The position numbers and the translations under genes are program-made. 64,000 bases of DNA, taken from positions 203,350 through 267,349 of the forward strand of contig CAVEMS010000002.1 of NCBI GenBank assembly GCA_963616935.1, in the 5' to 3' direction. Under the pieces are notes generated by a model. That model did no database searches and had not been told where the DNA came from. It saw only the letters and a list, made by a program, of their open reading frames with translations. The stretch is from UBA4951 sp963616935. Its GTDB lineage: Bacteria; Bacillota_I; Bacilli_A; RFN20; CAG-826. Within the stretch, counting starts at the first letter, position 1, and every line of letters begins with the position of its first letter. Below, piece after piece: positions 1 to 9,293 of the stretch.

Positions 1-63
1 CTTTGGGCAATTCACCGCATCGAGCAGCTTTTCGAATTCCTCTTTGCTCATCTTGTTTTCCAT
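1..63 (-). CDS. Start of an unidentified gene, cut by the window edge
   Basis: Only the first 21 codons are present, beginning MENKMSKEEF and running off the left edge. The ATG lies 4 nt after the addA stop, so it is probably the third gene of the addB-addA operon. A TAGAAT hexamer overlaps the addA stop and ends 6 nt before the ATG, the spacing seen before many operon heads here, so it may also have its own leaderless transcript. The product cannot be identified from 21 residues. Confidence 0.55.
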   Translation of the reverse strand, partial: MENKMSKEEFEKLLDAVNCPK

Positions 64-67
64 ATCG

Positions 68-3000
68 CTATTCTATCTCAGTGATGGAGGCATCCGCTAT
101 CGAAAGAAGATATGTGCGGGCCTTCTTCCCGAAAACCCTCTCGACATAGGCTTTATATGCCCCAAGTTGCTTTCTATAAGCCGGATCGTCGACCTTATGG
201 CTCTTGAAGTCGATAATCTGACAAACGTCCTCTTTCACGATGAGCAAGTCGATCGAGCCATGGATTCCTTGTGCCTCATCGTAAAAGGAATATTCGTGGA
301 ATTCCTTGGCATTATCCATGTCATTCCAGAGAGGATGGGCGAGAATTGCGGAGATTTTTCGTTTTTCGTAGCCTTCTAGCAAGAAAGAAACGTCTTTCTT
401 TACGAAGGAGACGCATTCGAGGATTCGGTGCATCCTTAAGCCATAGGCAACCTTCGAATAATCCTCTAGCTTCATCGCTTCGTTTTTCGAGGCGCGGGCC
501 TTGATGATCTTCTCAGGCTTATAATCGATTGTTTTTAACATCGGAGCGACTATGTCTTCACGTTTCGAAATGGATCCCGCCTTAGAGGCGCCCTCTTCGA
601 GCGATAAAACGCTAAGCTTACCGAATTTGGCGAAGGTTTCGGAGACGTTATAGAAGTCGCCATAGGAATCGAGCGTCTTAAGCGACCAATCAATCACAGG
701 CATTCCCTTTTTATTTTTTTCCTCAAGCGCAAGATATGAGGATACCATCGGATAGAACTCGGCGTTCTTGCCTTCGGACTTAACGATTATGAGCTTTTGC
801 TTGGCTCTTGTGAAAGCGACGTAAAGGATCCTCACTTCCTCGTCTTTGCTTTCCTTCGTCTCCTCGTTTTTCATAAGGGCTTTGAGTGGGTTTTCGCCTA
901 CTGACGAATCGGCGAAATCAAGCAAAATCCCGTAATTCTTAGAGATGTTCGGGATTTTGCCGTTAAATTCGGAATCGTTCGAAACGATATAGACGACCGG
1001 GAACTCCAATCCCTTCGAAGCGTGTATCGTCATGATGCGGGCGGCCCCTTTGCTTTCGGCTGGGGCGTCTAATGACGGCGAGATCTTCTTCTTATCGAGA
1101 TCGACGAAGAAGGAACAGAATTGCTTATAGTCCATCCGGAGCCTTTCGCAAGTCTTCGCGGTCTTTCGGAAAAAGGAGATATTCTCGTAATTGTCGACAA
1201 GGTGCCCTATCGTCGGAAGCTTGTCGAAGAAGGGATAGACGGAAAGAAGCTTCTCCACCGCCAGGGAAGGCGGCAATTTGGAAAGCTCTTTGTTAAGTTT
1301 CTTAAAGGAAACGAAGAAATCGCTTTCCATGTAGGAGCCATCTTCCAACTCCGAAACGATTTCGGAATCCTTCTTGCGATACAAATAGCTCCTCATTATC
1401 GATGCATATGAGTGCTTGATTTCCTCTTCCTCTTTCTTGCCGCCATCGATAACAAGCGAAAACCGCAAGAACCTCTTGAAGAGCAGCGAGACATCCTCGC
1501 CCGAGAGATCCTTCTTATCGGAAGTCAAAAGGGGGATTTTGTAATCGGAGAAGACCCTAACGAAGGTTTGGAAGCACTTCTTGCCTCTCGAAAGGATGAC
1601 GAAATCTTCGAATCTGGCCGGCCTTAATTCTCTTGTTTCGCCGTCGAATACCTGATATTTTCCGACTTTCGAAAGGATATCCAAGGCGACGAGCCTCGCT
1701 TCCTCTTCGGTATTATCCGCGGCGAGCTTCTTCTTTTCGTAGACGATTTTCTCGGTCGCGTATTCGGCTTTCGTCGAAGGGCCGTACAAATCGACATTCC
1801 CGAATATCATCTTTTGATTTTCGTCGTATTCGATTCCGCCCATTCCAAGCGACATCGTCTCCCCGAAAAAGGAATTCATGTCGTCGATTACGTTTCTAGC
1901 GCTACGGAAATTGGAGTTGAGGGTTATTAGATTCCCTCCTTCTTTCACTTTATAAGCGTCGAATTTATCGCCGAATATCTTCGGATTGGCGTTTCTGAAA
2001 CGGTAAATCGACTGTTTGATGTCGCCAACGGCAAAAAGATTGTCGTTGGTCACTTTGAGAAGGAAATCCTCTTGTAAATCGGAGGTGTCCTGGTATTCAT
2101 CGACCATGACGTATTTATAGGAACTCGCGATCGACTGACGGATTTCTGGGTCGTCGAGGATCTCTCTCGCCATGGCGGCGATATCGGCGAAATCGTAGAC
2201 GTTATACTCCTTCTTGAATTTATTTAGCGCTTCATAGATCTCGATAGAGAGGGAGGAAATCGTCTCCATATGGGGCTTTAAGCTCTTTTGCATTGCTTCC
2301 GCCGTTTCGAATGGAGCGGTCGCCTTGATGACGTCGAGTATTTCTTTGATTCTATCTTTGAGTTCCTGCCCAGCGTTAAAATCGAATTCCGAGACGATCG
2401 TGTATTTTTGGTTTTTGCCATCTTCAGTACGAAAATGATAATCCCTATTCATCGTTTTTTGATACTCAGCAGCCTCTGATTGTGAGCAACCCCTATGCAC
2501 GATGTCCCTAACCGAGGACGTATGGGCGAGAAGGTAATCCGCGAGTTCTTTGCTTTCGATTTTCTTTTCGACGTTCTCCTCTATGAAGCGGATTTCCTTC
2601 TCCAAGCAATCGCCCCATTCGGCTTTCCTCTTTTCGAAATATTCGTCGGTCAGGAAATCCGTCGATAATGACTTCATGAAGGCGATCGGATCAACCGTTT
2701 GCGAGGCGACGGATAATACGTTCTCGACCATATCGGAGATGTTCTTGTCGTCTTTGATGCATTTAAAGATGGGGAACAAGGCCAAGAAGTTTTCGTCTTT
2801 CCTCTCATAATGGGACAAGAAGATCTCATCGATTATCTGCTTTTGCTTCAAAGTGAAGAAAGCCGAATCGACGATCTCCATATCCTCATCGATTCCAAGC
2901 TCGTAATGGTATTTTTTGACGAGGCTATAGAAATAGGAGTCAAAGGTCGTGATGTCGCTTGACTCAACCAATGATGAAACGTCGTTTTTGAGTTCCCCAT

Positions 3001-3271
3001 TTTGATAGGCTTTTAGTAAGGATGAGCGGATACGGGATTTCATCTCGGCGGCCGCTTTATTGGTGAAGGTGAGGACCAATAGCTCATTGACCGAAGCCCC
3101 TACTCTTTCTTCTTTCGGAGTCCCCTTTTCCTTCTCCTTTTCGCCATCGAGCACTATTTGCTTTATGCGTTCGGTCAAAACGGCGGTCTTGCCGCTTCCT
3201 GCCCCGGCGCTGACGAGGTAATTGCCTTTTCTAGAATCTATGGCAGCTTTTTGAAATTTAGTCCAAGCCAT
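68..3271 (-). CDS. addA: AddA-type helicase-nuclease (double-strand break repair)
   Basis: Large subunit of the AddAB (RecBCD-like) enzyme, which unwinds and resects double-strand ends for RecA loading. The 1067-aa protein begins MAWTKFQKAA, with a UvrD-type Walker A (SAGAGSGKT, residues 21-29). A VDEYQDT motif II lies near residue 390, GDIKQSIYRFR follows, and YVAFTRAKQKL is near 818. The C-terminal RecB-like nuclease motif (GSIDLLI then IIDFKSH, near 1010-1022) keeps the Asp and Lys of the active site. A longer in-frame extension upstream exists, but the ATG at 3271 is preceded by GAGGAGGGCGAGG and matches the usual family N-terminus. It overlaps the end of addB by 14 nt, implying translational coupling. 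It is somewhat shorter than the roughly 1230-aa B. subtilis AddA. Confidence 0.93.
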   Translation of the reverse strand: MAWTKFQKAAIDSRKGNYLVSAGAGSGKTAVLTERIKQIVLDGEKEKEKGTPKEERVGASVNELLVLTFTNKAAAEMKSRIRSSLLKAYQNGELKNDVSSLVESSDITTFDSYFYSLVKKYHYELGIDEDMEIVDSAFFTLKQKQIIDEIFLSHYERKDENFLALFPIFKCIKDDKNISDMVENVLSVASQTVDPIAFMKSLSTDFLTDEYFEKRKAEWGDCLEKEIRFIEENVEKKIESKELADYLLAHTSSVRDIVHRGCSQSEAAEYQKTMNRDYHFRTEDGKNQKYTIVSEFDFNAGQELKDRIKEILDVIKATAPFETAEAMQKSLKPHMETISSLSIEIYEALNKFKKEYNVYDFADIAAMAREILDDPEIRQSIASSYKYVMVDEYQDTSDLQEDFLLKVTNDNLFAVGDIKQSIYRFRNANPKIFGDKFDAYKVKEGGNLITLNSNFRSARNVIDDMNSFFGETMSLGMGGIEYDENQKMIFGNVDLYGPSTKAEYATEKIVYEKKKLAADNTEEEARLVALDILSKVGKYQVFDGETRELRPARFEDFVILSRGKKCFQTFVRVFSDYKIPLLTSDKKDLSGEDVSLLFKRFLRFSLVIDGGKKEEEEIKHSYASIMRSYLYRKKDSEIVSELEDGSYMESDFFVSFKKLNKELSKLPPSLAVEKLLSVYPFFDKLPTIGHLVDNYENISFFRKTAKTCERLRMDYKQFCSFFVDLDKKKISPSLDAPAESKGAARIMTIHASKGLEFPVVYIVSNDSEFNGKIPNISKNYGILLDFADSSVGENPLKALMKNEETKESKDEEVRILYVAFTRAKQKLIIVKSEGKNAEFYPMVSSYLALEEKNKKGMPVIDWSLKTLDSYGDFYNVSETFAKFGKLSVLSLEEGASKAGSISKREDIVAPMLKTIDYKPEKIIKARASKNEAMKLEDYSKVAYGLRMHRILECVSFVKKDVSFLLEGYEKRKISAILAHPLWNDMDNAKEFHEYSFYDEAQGIHGSIDLLIVKEDVCQIIDFKSHKVDDPAYRKQLGAYKAYVERVFGKKARTYLLSIADASITEIE

Positions 3272-5687
3272 CTTTTTCCTCGCCCTCCTCATCTTCTTCG
3301 ACTTTCTCTCCGTTCGCCTTCCGTAATGGGAAGTCCTTCTCCGAGCGATAGCAAACGTCCCTAAAGGAGCAAAATGCGCATGCATCGACTTGGCTTTTGA
3401 TCCTTATCGGATTGATTTCAAATTCGCCGTTTAATATGGCATTCGATTCTTTTTTCAGGCGATCCACGAGGGAATTGCATAGTTTTTCGAATTCCTCTTC
3501 GCTTAAGAAATACTTCTTATCGCCTCTTTTTCCAAAGTTTCCGTCTTTCGTTATCGTCATATGCTCGAAGGCAAGACTCGCGTTCTTCTCCGTCCATAGT
3601 CCGATCTGGTTCCATAAAGAAGGATCGTTAATGAAAACGCCCTCAAGCCTCATTCTATTTCTATCGGAGTCATCAAGCGGGCCGTCTTTGTCGAGCGTCT
3701 CGTTTGCATCCTTAAGGAGCGGCGCGATGAATAAACCGGCCACTTTATAGTCTTCGTATTTTGGATCGTTTGAGGCGGCGTATAGATAAATCGGCAGTTG
3801 CGATCCGGTGCCGGTCGATAGGAAGCGATCGTAATCGAAATTCGTCGCGCCGGTTTTATAGTCGATTATCATGAGATATCCAGCGTCACCAGTCGAAAAG
3901 GATATCCTCTTGTCGAAGCGACCGCATAATTTGGTCTTATCGTCTATTGTGACGCCGAATTTCCCTTCCGCTTCCTCGTCGGATGCGAATTTCTTTAGCG
4001 AATCGCTTAGCTCATCGTGGAAGAGAACGTCTTTTTTGCTATAGGCCGCGATATATTCGAGGATGAAGCGTTCTTTCGCGTTAAACGGGTATTTTTCTTC
4101 TGCCTCTTTGACCGCTTTATCGTATAGGTCTCGAGGATCGATCGACGGATCGGCGTGATGCCATTCCAAGACCTTATGGAAGATATTCCCGATAGAGATA
4201 TCGAAAGTCGGTTCGAATGGGGAGAGATCAAGATGTCGGTTATAAAGATATTTGAATGGGCAAGACGCGTAATCGTCATGGCTCCCTTGCGTGAAATAGA
4301 CGCAGCCTTCGTTTTTAATCGGGATATTCTTCTCGCTTACTTTATAACCATACGTCCTAAAAGACGGATCGACTCGTTTCTCTAACGCCGCGATCCTCTC
4401 GTCATATTCGTCGTAATCAGCCTCTTTGTCTTTTAACATCGATAGCAAAAAGGCCCCTTTGGCGTGCGAATATTCATAGGGTTTCAAAGACGGCATCTCT
4501 TTCTTGATTCCATAAGTCGCCGCCAAGCCGCTAGGGAAGACGGTTTTGCCGAAGGCCATCTTCTTGAACGTTATGAGCTCGACTTGACCCGACTTCAATA
4601 GATTCTCTAGGCGCGTCATATCGTCCCTCGTCACTTCCTTCGCCGTTTCTAATCCGATTTCCTTCTTCTCCGAATCGGATAGATACCCACTTTCCTTATA
4701 CACCAAAGGGAAGGAGCCCATCGCGAAATTGATGATATAGGCCTTCGCGCCTTTCGGGACGATGAAATGGGATGCCAAATGAACGGCGTTACGGCTATTC
4801 GGTTCGGAAATTACAATGGTTTTTGCGATTTCTCTGATTATTTTGATTTTTTCTTCCACTTGATCGAATGACTCTATCAAAGGCGCGACTTCGTTCCGGA
4901 AGGGCGTGAAATCGATCGACGGATATTCTCTTTCCGTCTTGTTAAGCGCCTCATCGAACGGGCTATCGAGAAGCATTTCCTCTTCAAGGAGATGAAAAGA
5001 CGGATGGTCGTATAGCCTGGTCGAGGAAGGCATATCGATCCCGAAACCGTAATATTTCGAGAAGTCCTTAAGATATAGCGAATGCTCATCGTCCGCGCCG
5101 ACTATATAGATATCGTCGGGTTTCGTCCCTTCGTCTATTTTCTTGGCTATCTCGTTGAATACGTAATGAAGCTCCTCATAGATATCCGGGAATTCTAGAT
5201 AGGTTTTTGGCGTCTCTTTCTCCCCTTCTATATCGAAATCGATCGTCATATTCGAGGTGCAAGAGGATATGTATTCGCTGATCCTTGAAGCATCGCCGTA
5301 TCCACTAATGACTATGTGTTTGTCCTTGAAGGAGCTTTCAGGTGAGAAAGCCCTCGACAAAAGAGGCGCCTTTTCAGCCGATGCGGTTATCAATTCGTCG
5401 TAGTATTTCTTGTATTTCAAGAGCTTCGGCGAAGTCGTTTTATCGAATTTCGGAGCGCAGAAAGCCTCCAAAAGTTCCTTGGCCAAAGGATATTTGATCC
5501 CTTTGCCTAGGAGATAGGAGACTGCCCTGGCGTCATAGGACATCCCGAATAGTCCGACGGCTTCCTCTTTCGTGTATATCGAAAGGTTCAAGAAAGGTCG
5601 TTCCCTTTTCAAACGCAGGAAATCGTCCTGTCTTTCTTTGGGGCAGATGACGACATAGGATTCATTGTCTTTGAAAGCGAGTGGCAT
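3258..5687 (-). CDS. addB: AddB-like nuclease subunit with 4Fe-4S cysteines
   Basis: Partner of AddA. The C-terminal half has the PD-(D/E)XK nuclease signature (MIIDYKTG) and the AddB iron-sulfur set: one Cys in YASCPFKYLY and a C-x2-C-x5-C cluster in CAFCSFRDVC near the end. The protein is about 809 aa, against about 1160 in B. subtilis, and no Walker A motif is visible near the N-terminus, so the helicase-like half appears reduced. I choose the ATG at 5687 (MPLAFKDN), not the in-frame ATG at 5696, because a perfect TATAAT (5695-5700) overlaps the upstream ATG and ends 7 nt before this one. That implies a leaderless start. It is the first gene of the addB-addA operon. Confidence 0.88.
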   Translation of the reverse strand: MPLAFKDNESYVVICPKERQDDFLRLKRERPFLNLSIYTKEEAVGLFGMSYDARAVSYLLGKGIKYPLAKELLEAFCAPKFDKTTSPKLLKYKKYYDELITASAEKAPLLSRAFSPESSFKDKHIVISGYGDASRISEYISSCTSNMTIDFDIEGEKETPKTYLEFPDIYEELHYVFNEIAKKIDEGTKPDDIYIVGADDEHSLYLKDFSKYYGFGIDMPSSTRLYDHPSFHLLEEEMLLDSPFDEALNKTEREYPSIDFTPFRNEVAPLIESFDQVEEKIKIIREIAKTIVISEPNSRNAVHLASHFIVPKGAKAYIINFAMGSFPLVYKESGYLSDSEKKEIGLETAKEVTRDDMTRLENLLKSGQVELITFKKMAFGKTVFPSGLAATYGIKKEMPSLKPYEYSHAKGAFLLSMLKDKEADYDEYDERIAALEKRVDPSFRTYGYKVSEKNIPIKNEGCVYFTQGSHDDYASCPFKYLYNRHLDLSPFEPTFDISIGNIFHKVLEWHHADPSIDPRDLYDKAVKEAEEKYPFNAKERFILEYIAAYSKKDVLFHDELSDSLKKFASDEEAEGKFGVTIDDKTKLCGRFDKRISFSTGDAGYLMIIDYKTGATNFDYDRFLSTGTGSQLPIYLYAASNDPKYEDYKVAGLFIAPLLKDANETLDKDGPLDDSDRNRMRLEGVFINDPSLWNQIGLWTEKNASLAFEHMTITKDGNFGKRGDKKYFLSEEEFEKLCNSLVDRLKKESNAILNGEFEINPIRIKSQVDACAFCSFRDVCYRSEKDFPLRKANGEKVEEDEEGEEKDGLD

Positions 5688-5782
5688 ATTAATCATTATA
5701 CAATGTTAAGATTCTTACCGCCATAATCCCAAGCCACTTTGAAAACATTCGAAACGTCGCTCAAGAAGCCTGGTTTTATTGG

Positions 5783-7264
5783 TTATTTTATTTTGAAAGC
5801 CCTAGTGGCTTTGACGGCGGCTTGCCAGCCTTTGTATAGCCGCTTCGCCTCCAAGGGATCCATTGATGGAAGATATCGTTTCTGATAGCTGTGGTTCTTT
5901 TCTATTTCCTCGACGCTCTTCCAGAATCCGCAACCAAGCCCCGCGAGATATCCGGCGCCTAAGGCCGTGGTCTCGATGCATTTTGGCAAGGAAACCTCAC
6001 ACTGAAGGATGTCGCTTTGGAATTGCATTAAAAGGGAATTCGCGCTTGCGCCACCATCTACTTTGAGTACCGGTAATTCAAGCCCGGCCTCTTTTTTCAT
6101 GAGTTCTATGACGTCTTTCGATTGATATGCCACGCCATATAGGGCGGCCCTCGTGATGTTATGTCTGTCGGCGCCTCTCGTTAAGCCGAAGATTGCCCCT
6201 CGCGCATCGTCATCCCAATATGGTGTACCAAGCCCAACGAAAGCCGGGACGAAATAGACGCCAGCCGTATCGGGCTTCCTTTGGGCGTATTCCTCGCTTT
6301 GGGAGGAATCCTTGAACCACGCCATCTCATCGCGTAGCCATTGCACCACCGCGCCGCCGATAAACACCGATCCTTCTAAAGCGTACGTCGCTTCGCTGTT
6401 TATCTTCCAAGCCACCGTGGTCAATAAGCCCTTCTTCGACAAAACGGGCTTGTTGCCGATATTCATTAGCATGAAGCAACCAGTGCCATAGGTGTTCTTG
6501 CTTTCGCCTTCATGGAAGCAACATTGGCCGAAAAGGGCGCTTTGTTGATCGCCTGCCACCCCATGGATATGGACATGCCCGCCAAAGAAGGAGGCTTCGC
6601 CATAATCGGCCGTGTTCTCCTTGACTTCCGGCAACATCCTCATGTCGATGCCCCATAAAGCGCATAATTCCTCATCCCATTTCATGTCGAAGATGTTGAA
6701 GAGAAGGGTTCTTGAAGCGTTTGAGACATCGGTCGCATGGACCCTTCCTTCCGTCATCTTGTAGATTAACCAGCTATCGACGGTGCCGAAAAGCAATTCG
6801 CCATCCATCATCTTTTTCTTCGCGCCTTTGGTATGGTCAAGGATGAAGCGGATTTTCGAAGCGCTGAAATAAGGATTGATGCGAAGTCCGGTCTTCGCGC
6901 TTATCTTCTTCTCTTTTGGGAGATATTCATCACATATATGCTGCGTTTGCTTGGATTGCCAAACGATCGCATTGGCGATTGCCTTGCCGGTATTCTTATC
7001 CCAAACGATCGTGGTTTCGCGCTGATTGGTGATTCCTATCGCGGCGACATCGTTCATCGAGGCTCCGCTTTTGATGAGAAGCTCGTTGATGACGTCTACC
7101 ACGCTAATCCATAACTGATCTGGATCTTGCTCAACCCAGCCTGGCTTGGGATAAAGGCAAGCCACGTCCCTTTGGGCGTGGAAAAGGCGTTCTCCGGTTT
7201 TGGAAATCAAGATGGCACGTGTCGAGGTCGTGCCTTGGTCAATCGACAATATGTATTTTCGCAT
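5783..7264 (-). CDS. glpK: Glycerol kinase
   Basis: FGGY-family kinase converting glycerol and ATP to glycerol-3-phosphate in the cytoplasm. The 493-aa protein has the expected length. The N-terminus has SIDQGTTSTRAI (phosphate-1 motif), followed by PGWVEQDP and GITNQRETT. The middle contains GVAGDQQSALFGQ, and GLGTPYWDDDARG and KVDGGASAN follow. No glpF or glpD lies next to it. Upstream is TTTACT-17 bp-GATAAT, with the -10 box ending 6 nt before the ATG and no Shine-Dalgarno, so the mRNA looks leaderless. In B. subtilis this enzyme is activated by HPr phosphorylation; I did not test that site. Confidence 0.97.
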   Translation of the reverse strand: MRKYILSIDQGTTSTRAILISKTGERLFHAQRDVACLYPKPGWVEQDPDQLWISVVDVINELLIKSGASMNDVAAIGITNQRETTIVWDKNTGKAIANAIVWQSKQTQHICDEYLPKEKKISAKTGLRINPYFSASKIRFILDHTKGAKKKMMDGELLFGTVDSWLIYKMTEGRVHATDVSNASRTLLFNIFDMKWDEELCALWGIDMRMLPEVKENTADYGEASFFGGHVHIHGVAGDQQSALFGQCCFHEGESKNTYGTGCFMLMNIGNKPVLSKKGLLTTVAWKINSEATYALEGSVFIGGAVVQWLRDEMAWFKDSSQSEEYAQRKPDTAGVYFVPAFVGLGTPYWDDDARGAIFGLTRGADRHNITRAALYGVAYQSKDVIELMKKEAGLELPVLKVDGGASANSLLMQFQSDILQCEVSLPKCIETTALGAGYLAGLGCGFWKSVEEIEKNHSYQKRYLPSMDPLEAKRLYKGWQAAVKATRAFKIK

Positions 7265-7312
7265 GCTGATATTATCGCCCCGAGATTTCGGTTAGTAAAC
7301 ATCAAGAGGCAA

Positions 7313-7339
7313 GAAAAAAGCCCCTAGATGCTAGAGGCT
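7313..7339 (-). terminator. Intrinsic terminator after the Xaa-Pro peptidase gene
   Basis: On the minus strand a 9-bp stem (AGCCTCTAG / CTAGGGGCT, one G-T pair) with loop CAT is followed by TTTTTT. It lies between the peptidase stop and the glpK promoter. Confidence 0.8.
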
Positions 7340-7346
7340 ATAATAT

Positions 7347-8633
7347 CTATTTGGCGGCGAGGCGTTCCTCGATGTCAGGGATTTCTTTGACGATCGAGGC
7401 GCTAAGGACTTCGCATCCGTCCCTCGTTATAAGCAAGTCGTCTTCGATCCTGACCCCGATATTCTTTTCGGCTATGTATAGCCCTGGTTCATCGCTAATC
7501 ACCATGCCCGGTTCAAGAGGAATATCCTTATATTCCCTGCTATCGACGTTGAGATATGGGTCGTGAGTATCGAGGCCAATCAAATGAGAAACGCTATGGA
7601 AATAGTATTTCGTTATGTCTTCCCTTTTCTCTATGAGCCCAGCTTCTAAGCACCCTCTAGCGAGGTAATCGATCGTCGCTTCCTGAAGTTCGCTTATCGT
7701 GACCCCAGGCTTAGCCATCGCGGCCACCATCTTATTGGCCCCCAAGACTATCTCGTAAACCGTCTTTTGGAAATCGGTGAATTTGCCGTTGACTGGCACG
7801 GTGCGTGAGATGTCAGCGCAGTAATATCCGCTTCTGGAGCCAAGGTCCATAAGCAATAAATCGCCGTCCTTTAGCTCCGATAATGGCGTCGGATAATGGA
7901 GGATCGCGGCGTTTTTGCCAGTTGCCATGATGGTCGAGAAGCTTAAGCCTTGATAGCCAGATAGATCATTCACCTTATGAAGGAAGGTGTCGGCCAATTC
8001 GTATTCCTTCTTTCCTGGCGCCATCTCATTCCATATCGAATAGATGCCGATTCGCGTATTGGAGATGGCATCGCGGAAGAGATCGATCTCGGATGTGCTT
8101 TTGCGTAGCCTCAAAGTGGTGATAAGAGGATAGGCGTCCGTTATAGAGACGTTTGGATAAGCGGCCGACAGGGTGTCCATCATATCGGAAGTCGTCGTGC
8201 TCTCGGCGATCTTTAGCTCATGATCTAAATCCAAATAGAGGGTATGGAGGTCGCCATATTCCGCCTCATCGGGGCTAAGGCACATCTGGATCTTGGCTTC
8301 GAGGGAGGTGTTCACCAAAACGTTATGGATGCCGGAAACCTCGCTCGCCTCCGCCGTCTTGATCCTTCTCCCATACCATTTCTCTTTCCTTTCGTCGTAT
8401 GGGGAGATGAAGAGATATTCCTTTTGCTCACCCTCGGCGTTGATAAGAAGAAGGGCGCTGTCCTCTTGCTCGATGCCCGTCAAGTAATAGAAATTCTTGT
8501 TCACTTCGAAAGGGTAGGTCTCGTCTGCGCTCTTGACTTTCGAGACTCCGCTATACACCAAAAGGGCGCTTCCATCGTCCATTAGCGAGAGCAATTTCGC
8601 CCTCCTGCTTCTATATTCATCGGCTTTGATCAT
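7347..8633 (-). CDS. pepP: Xaa-Pro aminopeptidase family protein (M24B)
   Basis: Cytoplasmic metallopeptidase that removes an N-terminal residue ahead of proline. The 428-aa protein has an N-terminal AMP_N-like domain (residues 1-130, with YLTGIEQEDSALLL). The pita-bread catalytic domain carries the metal ligands in LLMDLGSRSGYYCADISRTVPV (two Asp), SHLIGLDTHDP (His), VISDEPGLYI (Glu) and GVRIEDDLLIT (Glu). It could be PepP or a related PepQ; the AMP_N domain favours PepP. The start has AAGGAG about 8 nt upstream and overlaps the end of the upstream yigZ-like gene by 17 nt, so the two are co-transcribed. Confidence 0.9.
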   Translation of the reverse strand: MIKADEYRSRRAKLLSLMDDGSALLVYSGVSKVKSADETYPFEVNKNFYYLTGIEQEDSALLLINAEGEQKEYLFISPYDERKEKWYGRRIKTAEASEVSGIHNVLVNTSLEAKIQMCLSPDEAEYGDLHTLYLDLDHELKIAESTTTSDMMDTLSAAYPNVSITDAYPLITTLRLRKSTSEIDLFRDAISNTRIGIYSIWNEMAPGKKEYELADTFLHKVNDLSGYQGLSFSTIMATGKNAAILHYPTPLSELKDGDLLLMDLGSRSGYYCADISRTVPVNGKFTDFQKTVYEIVLGANKMVAAMAKPGVTISELQEATIDYLARGCLEAGLIEKREDITKYYFHSVSHLIGLDTHDPYLNVDSREYKDIPLEPGMVISDEPGLYIAEKNIGVRIEDDLLITRDGCEVLSASIVKEIPDIEERLAAK

Positions 8634-9243
8634 GTTTCTTTCTCCTTATTGTTTCTTCGCTTTTCGCTATTATCTCAATCTCCTTCTGATACCTATCCAA
8701 AAGGGATACGACTATCTTAGCATCTCCGACGAGATCCAGTTCGACGGATATTGAGAAAACGGCATTCGAAACCTGATATCCATATCTATCCGCATCCCTT
8801 TTTAGGCTCTCGTATATCGGATATGAGGTCTTGATTTTAGCGCGCATCGTCGGAACGAAGATCGCCTCCTCCATCTTCGTCACTGCAAGCGATAAAGCGT
8901 CGCGATAGGTTCTCGTGAGCCTCGATAAGCCAAGTTTCGTCCCACCGAAATATCTCGTTACGACGACCAATATCCTATCGGCCTTCTTTTGCCTTAAAGC
9001 CTCCAATAAGGGGATGCCAGTGCTTCCTTTCGGCTCCCCTTCATCGCTCATCCCTTCAAACGGCAATAGCCTATAAGCGTACGGATAATGGGTCGCTTTC
9101 GGATGGCGTTCTTTCGTCTTCTCGATGTATTTTTTGACCTCTTCCCTCTCATCTAATGGATATAGGGAGGCGATGAAGCGCGACCCTAAGACGTCGATTT
9201 CCTCTTCTCTTTCTTCAAATGGGAAAATCACTTCCGTTTCCAT
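8617..9243 (-). CDS. yigZ: YigZ/IMPACT-family protein
   Basis: A protein of the IMPACT (UPF0029) family, homologous to the eukaryotic Gcn2 regulator; its bacterial role is unclear. Family hallmarks are GSRFIASLYPLDER near residue 20, HYPYAYRL, then DEGEPKGSTGIPLLEAL and VVTRYFGGTKLGLSRLTRTYRDAL, the conserved glycine-rich core. A C-terminal domain of about 70 aa resembles DUF1949. A TTG lies 36 nt upstream in frame, but the ATG at 9243 gives the normal N-terminus (208 aa). A weak promoter, TTGATA-17-GAAAAT, would put RNA synthesis at or just before this ATG. It is divergent from the CPBP gene and is followed by the pepP-like gene with a 17-nt overlap. Confidence 0.85.
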   Translation of the reverse strand: METEVIFPFEEREEEIDVLGSRFIASLYPLDEREEVKKYIEKTKERHPKATHYPYAYRLLPFEGMSDEGEPKGSTGIPLLEALRQKKADRILVVVTRYFGGTKLGLSRLTRTYRDALSLAVTKMEEAIFVPTMRAKIKTSYPIYESLKRDADRYGYQVSNAVFSISVELDLVGDAKIVVSLLDRYQKEIEIIAKSEETIRRKKHDQSR

Positions 9244-9293
9244 ACCGACAATTTTCGGTGCAATCGAAACATTTATCAATTACAATAATTGCC
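9244..9293. promoter_or_regulatory. Divergent promoter region with an inverted repeat
   Basis: Fifty bases separate the two divergent ATGs. On the plus strand TACAAT (9281-9286) ends 7 nt before the CPBP ATG. On the minus strand TTGATA-17-GAAAAT ends 7 nt before the yigZ ATG. An imperfect palindrome, ACCGACAATTTTCGGT, occupies 9244-9259 directly at the yigZ start. Confidence 0.5.

Noticed and set aside
3272..3385. N-terminal extension of AddA (38 extra residues)
   Set aside because: It lies wholly inside addB, is Arg/Lys-rich without family resemblance, and the downstream ATG has a ribosome site.
7127..7327. Plus-strand open frames over glpK and other long antisense frames
   Set aside because: They are shadows of well-supported genes and lack ribosome sites or recognisable content.
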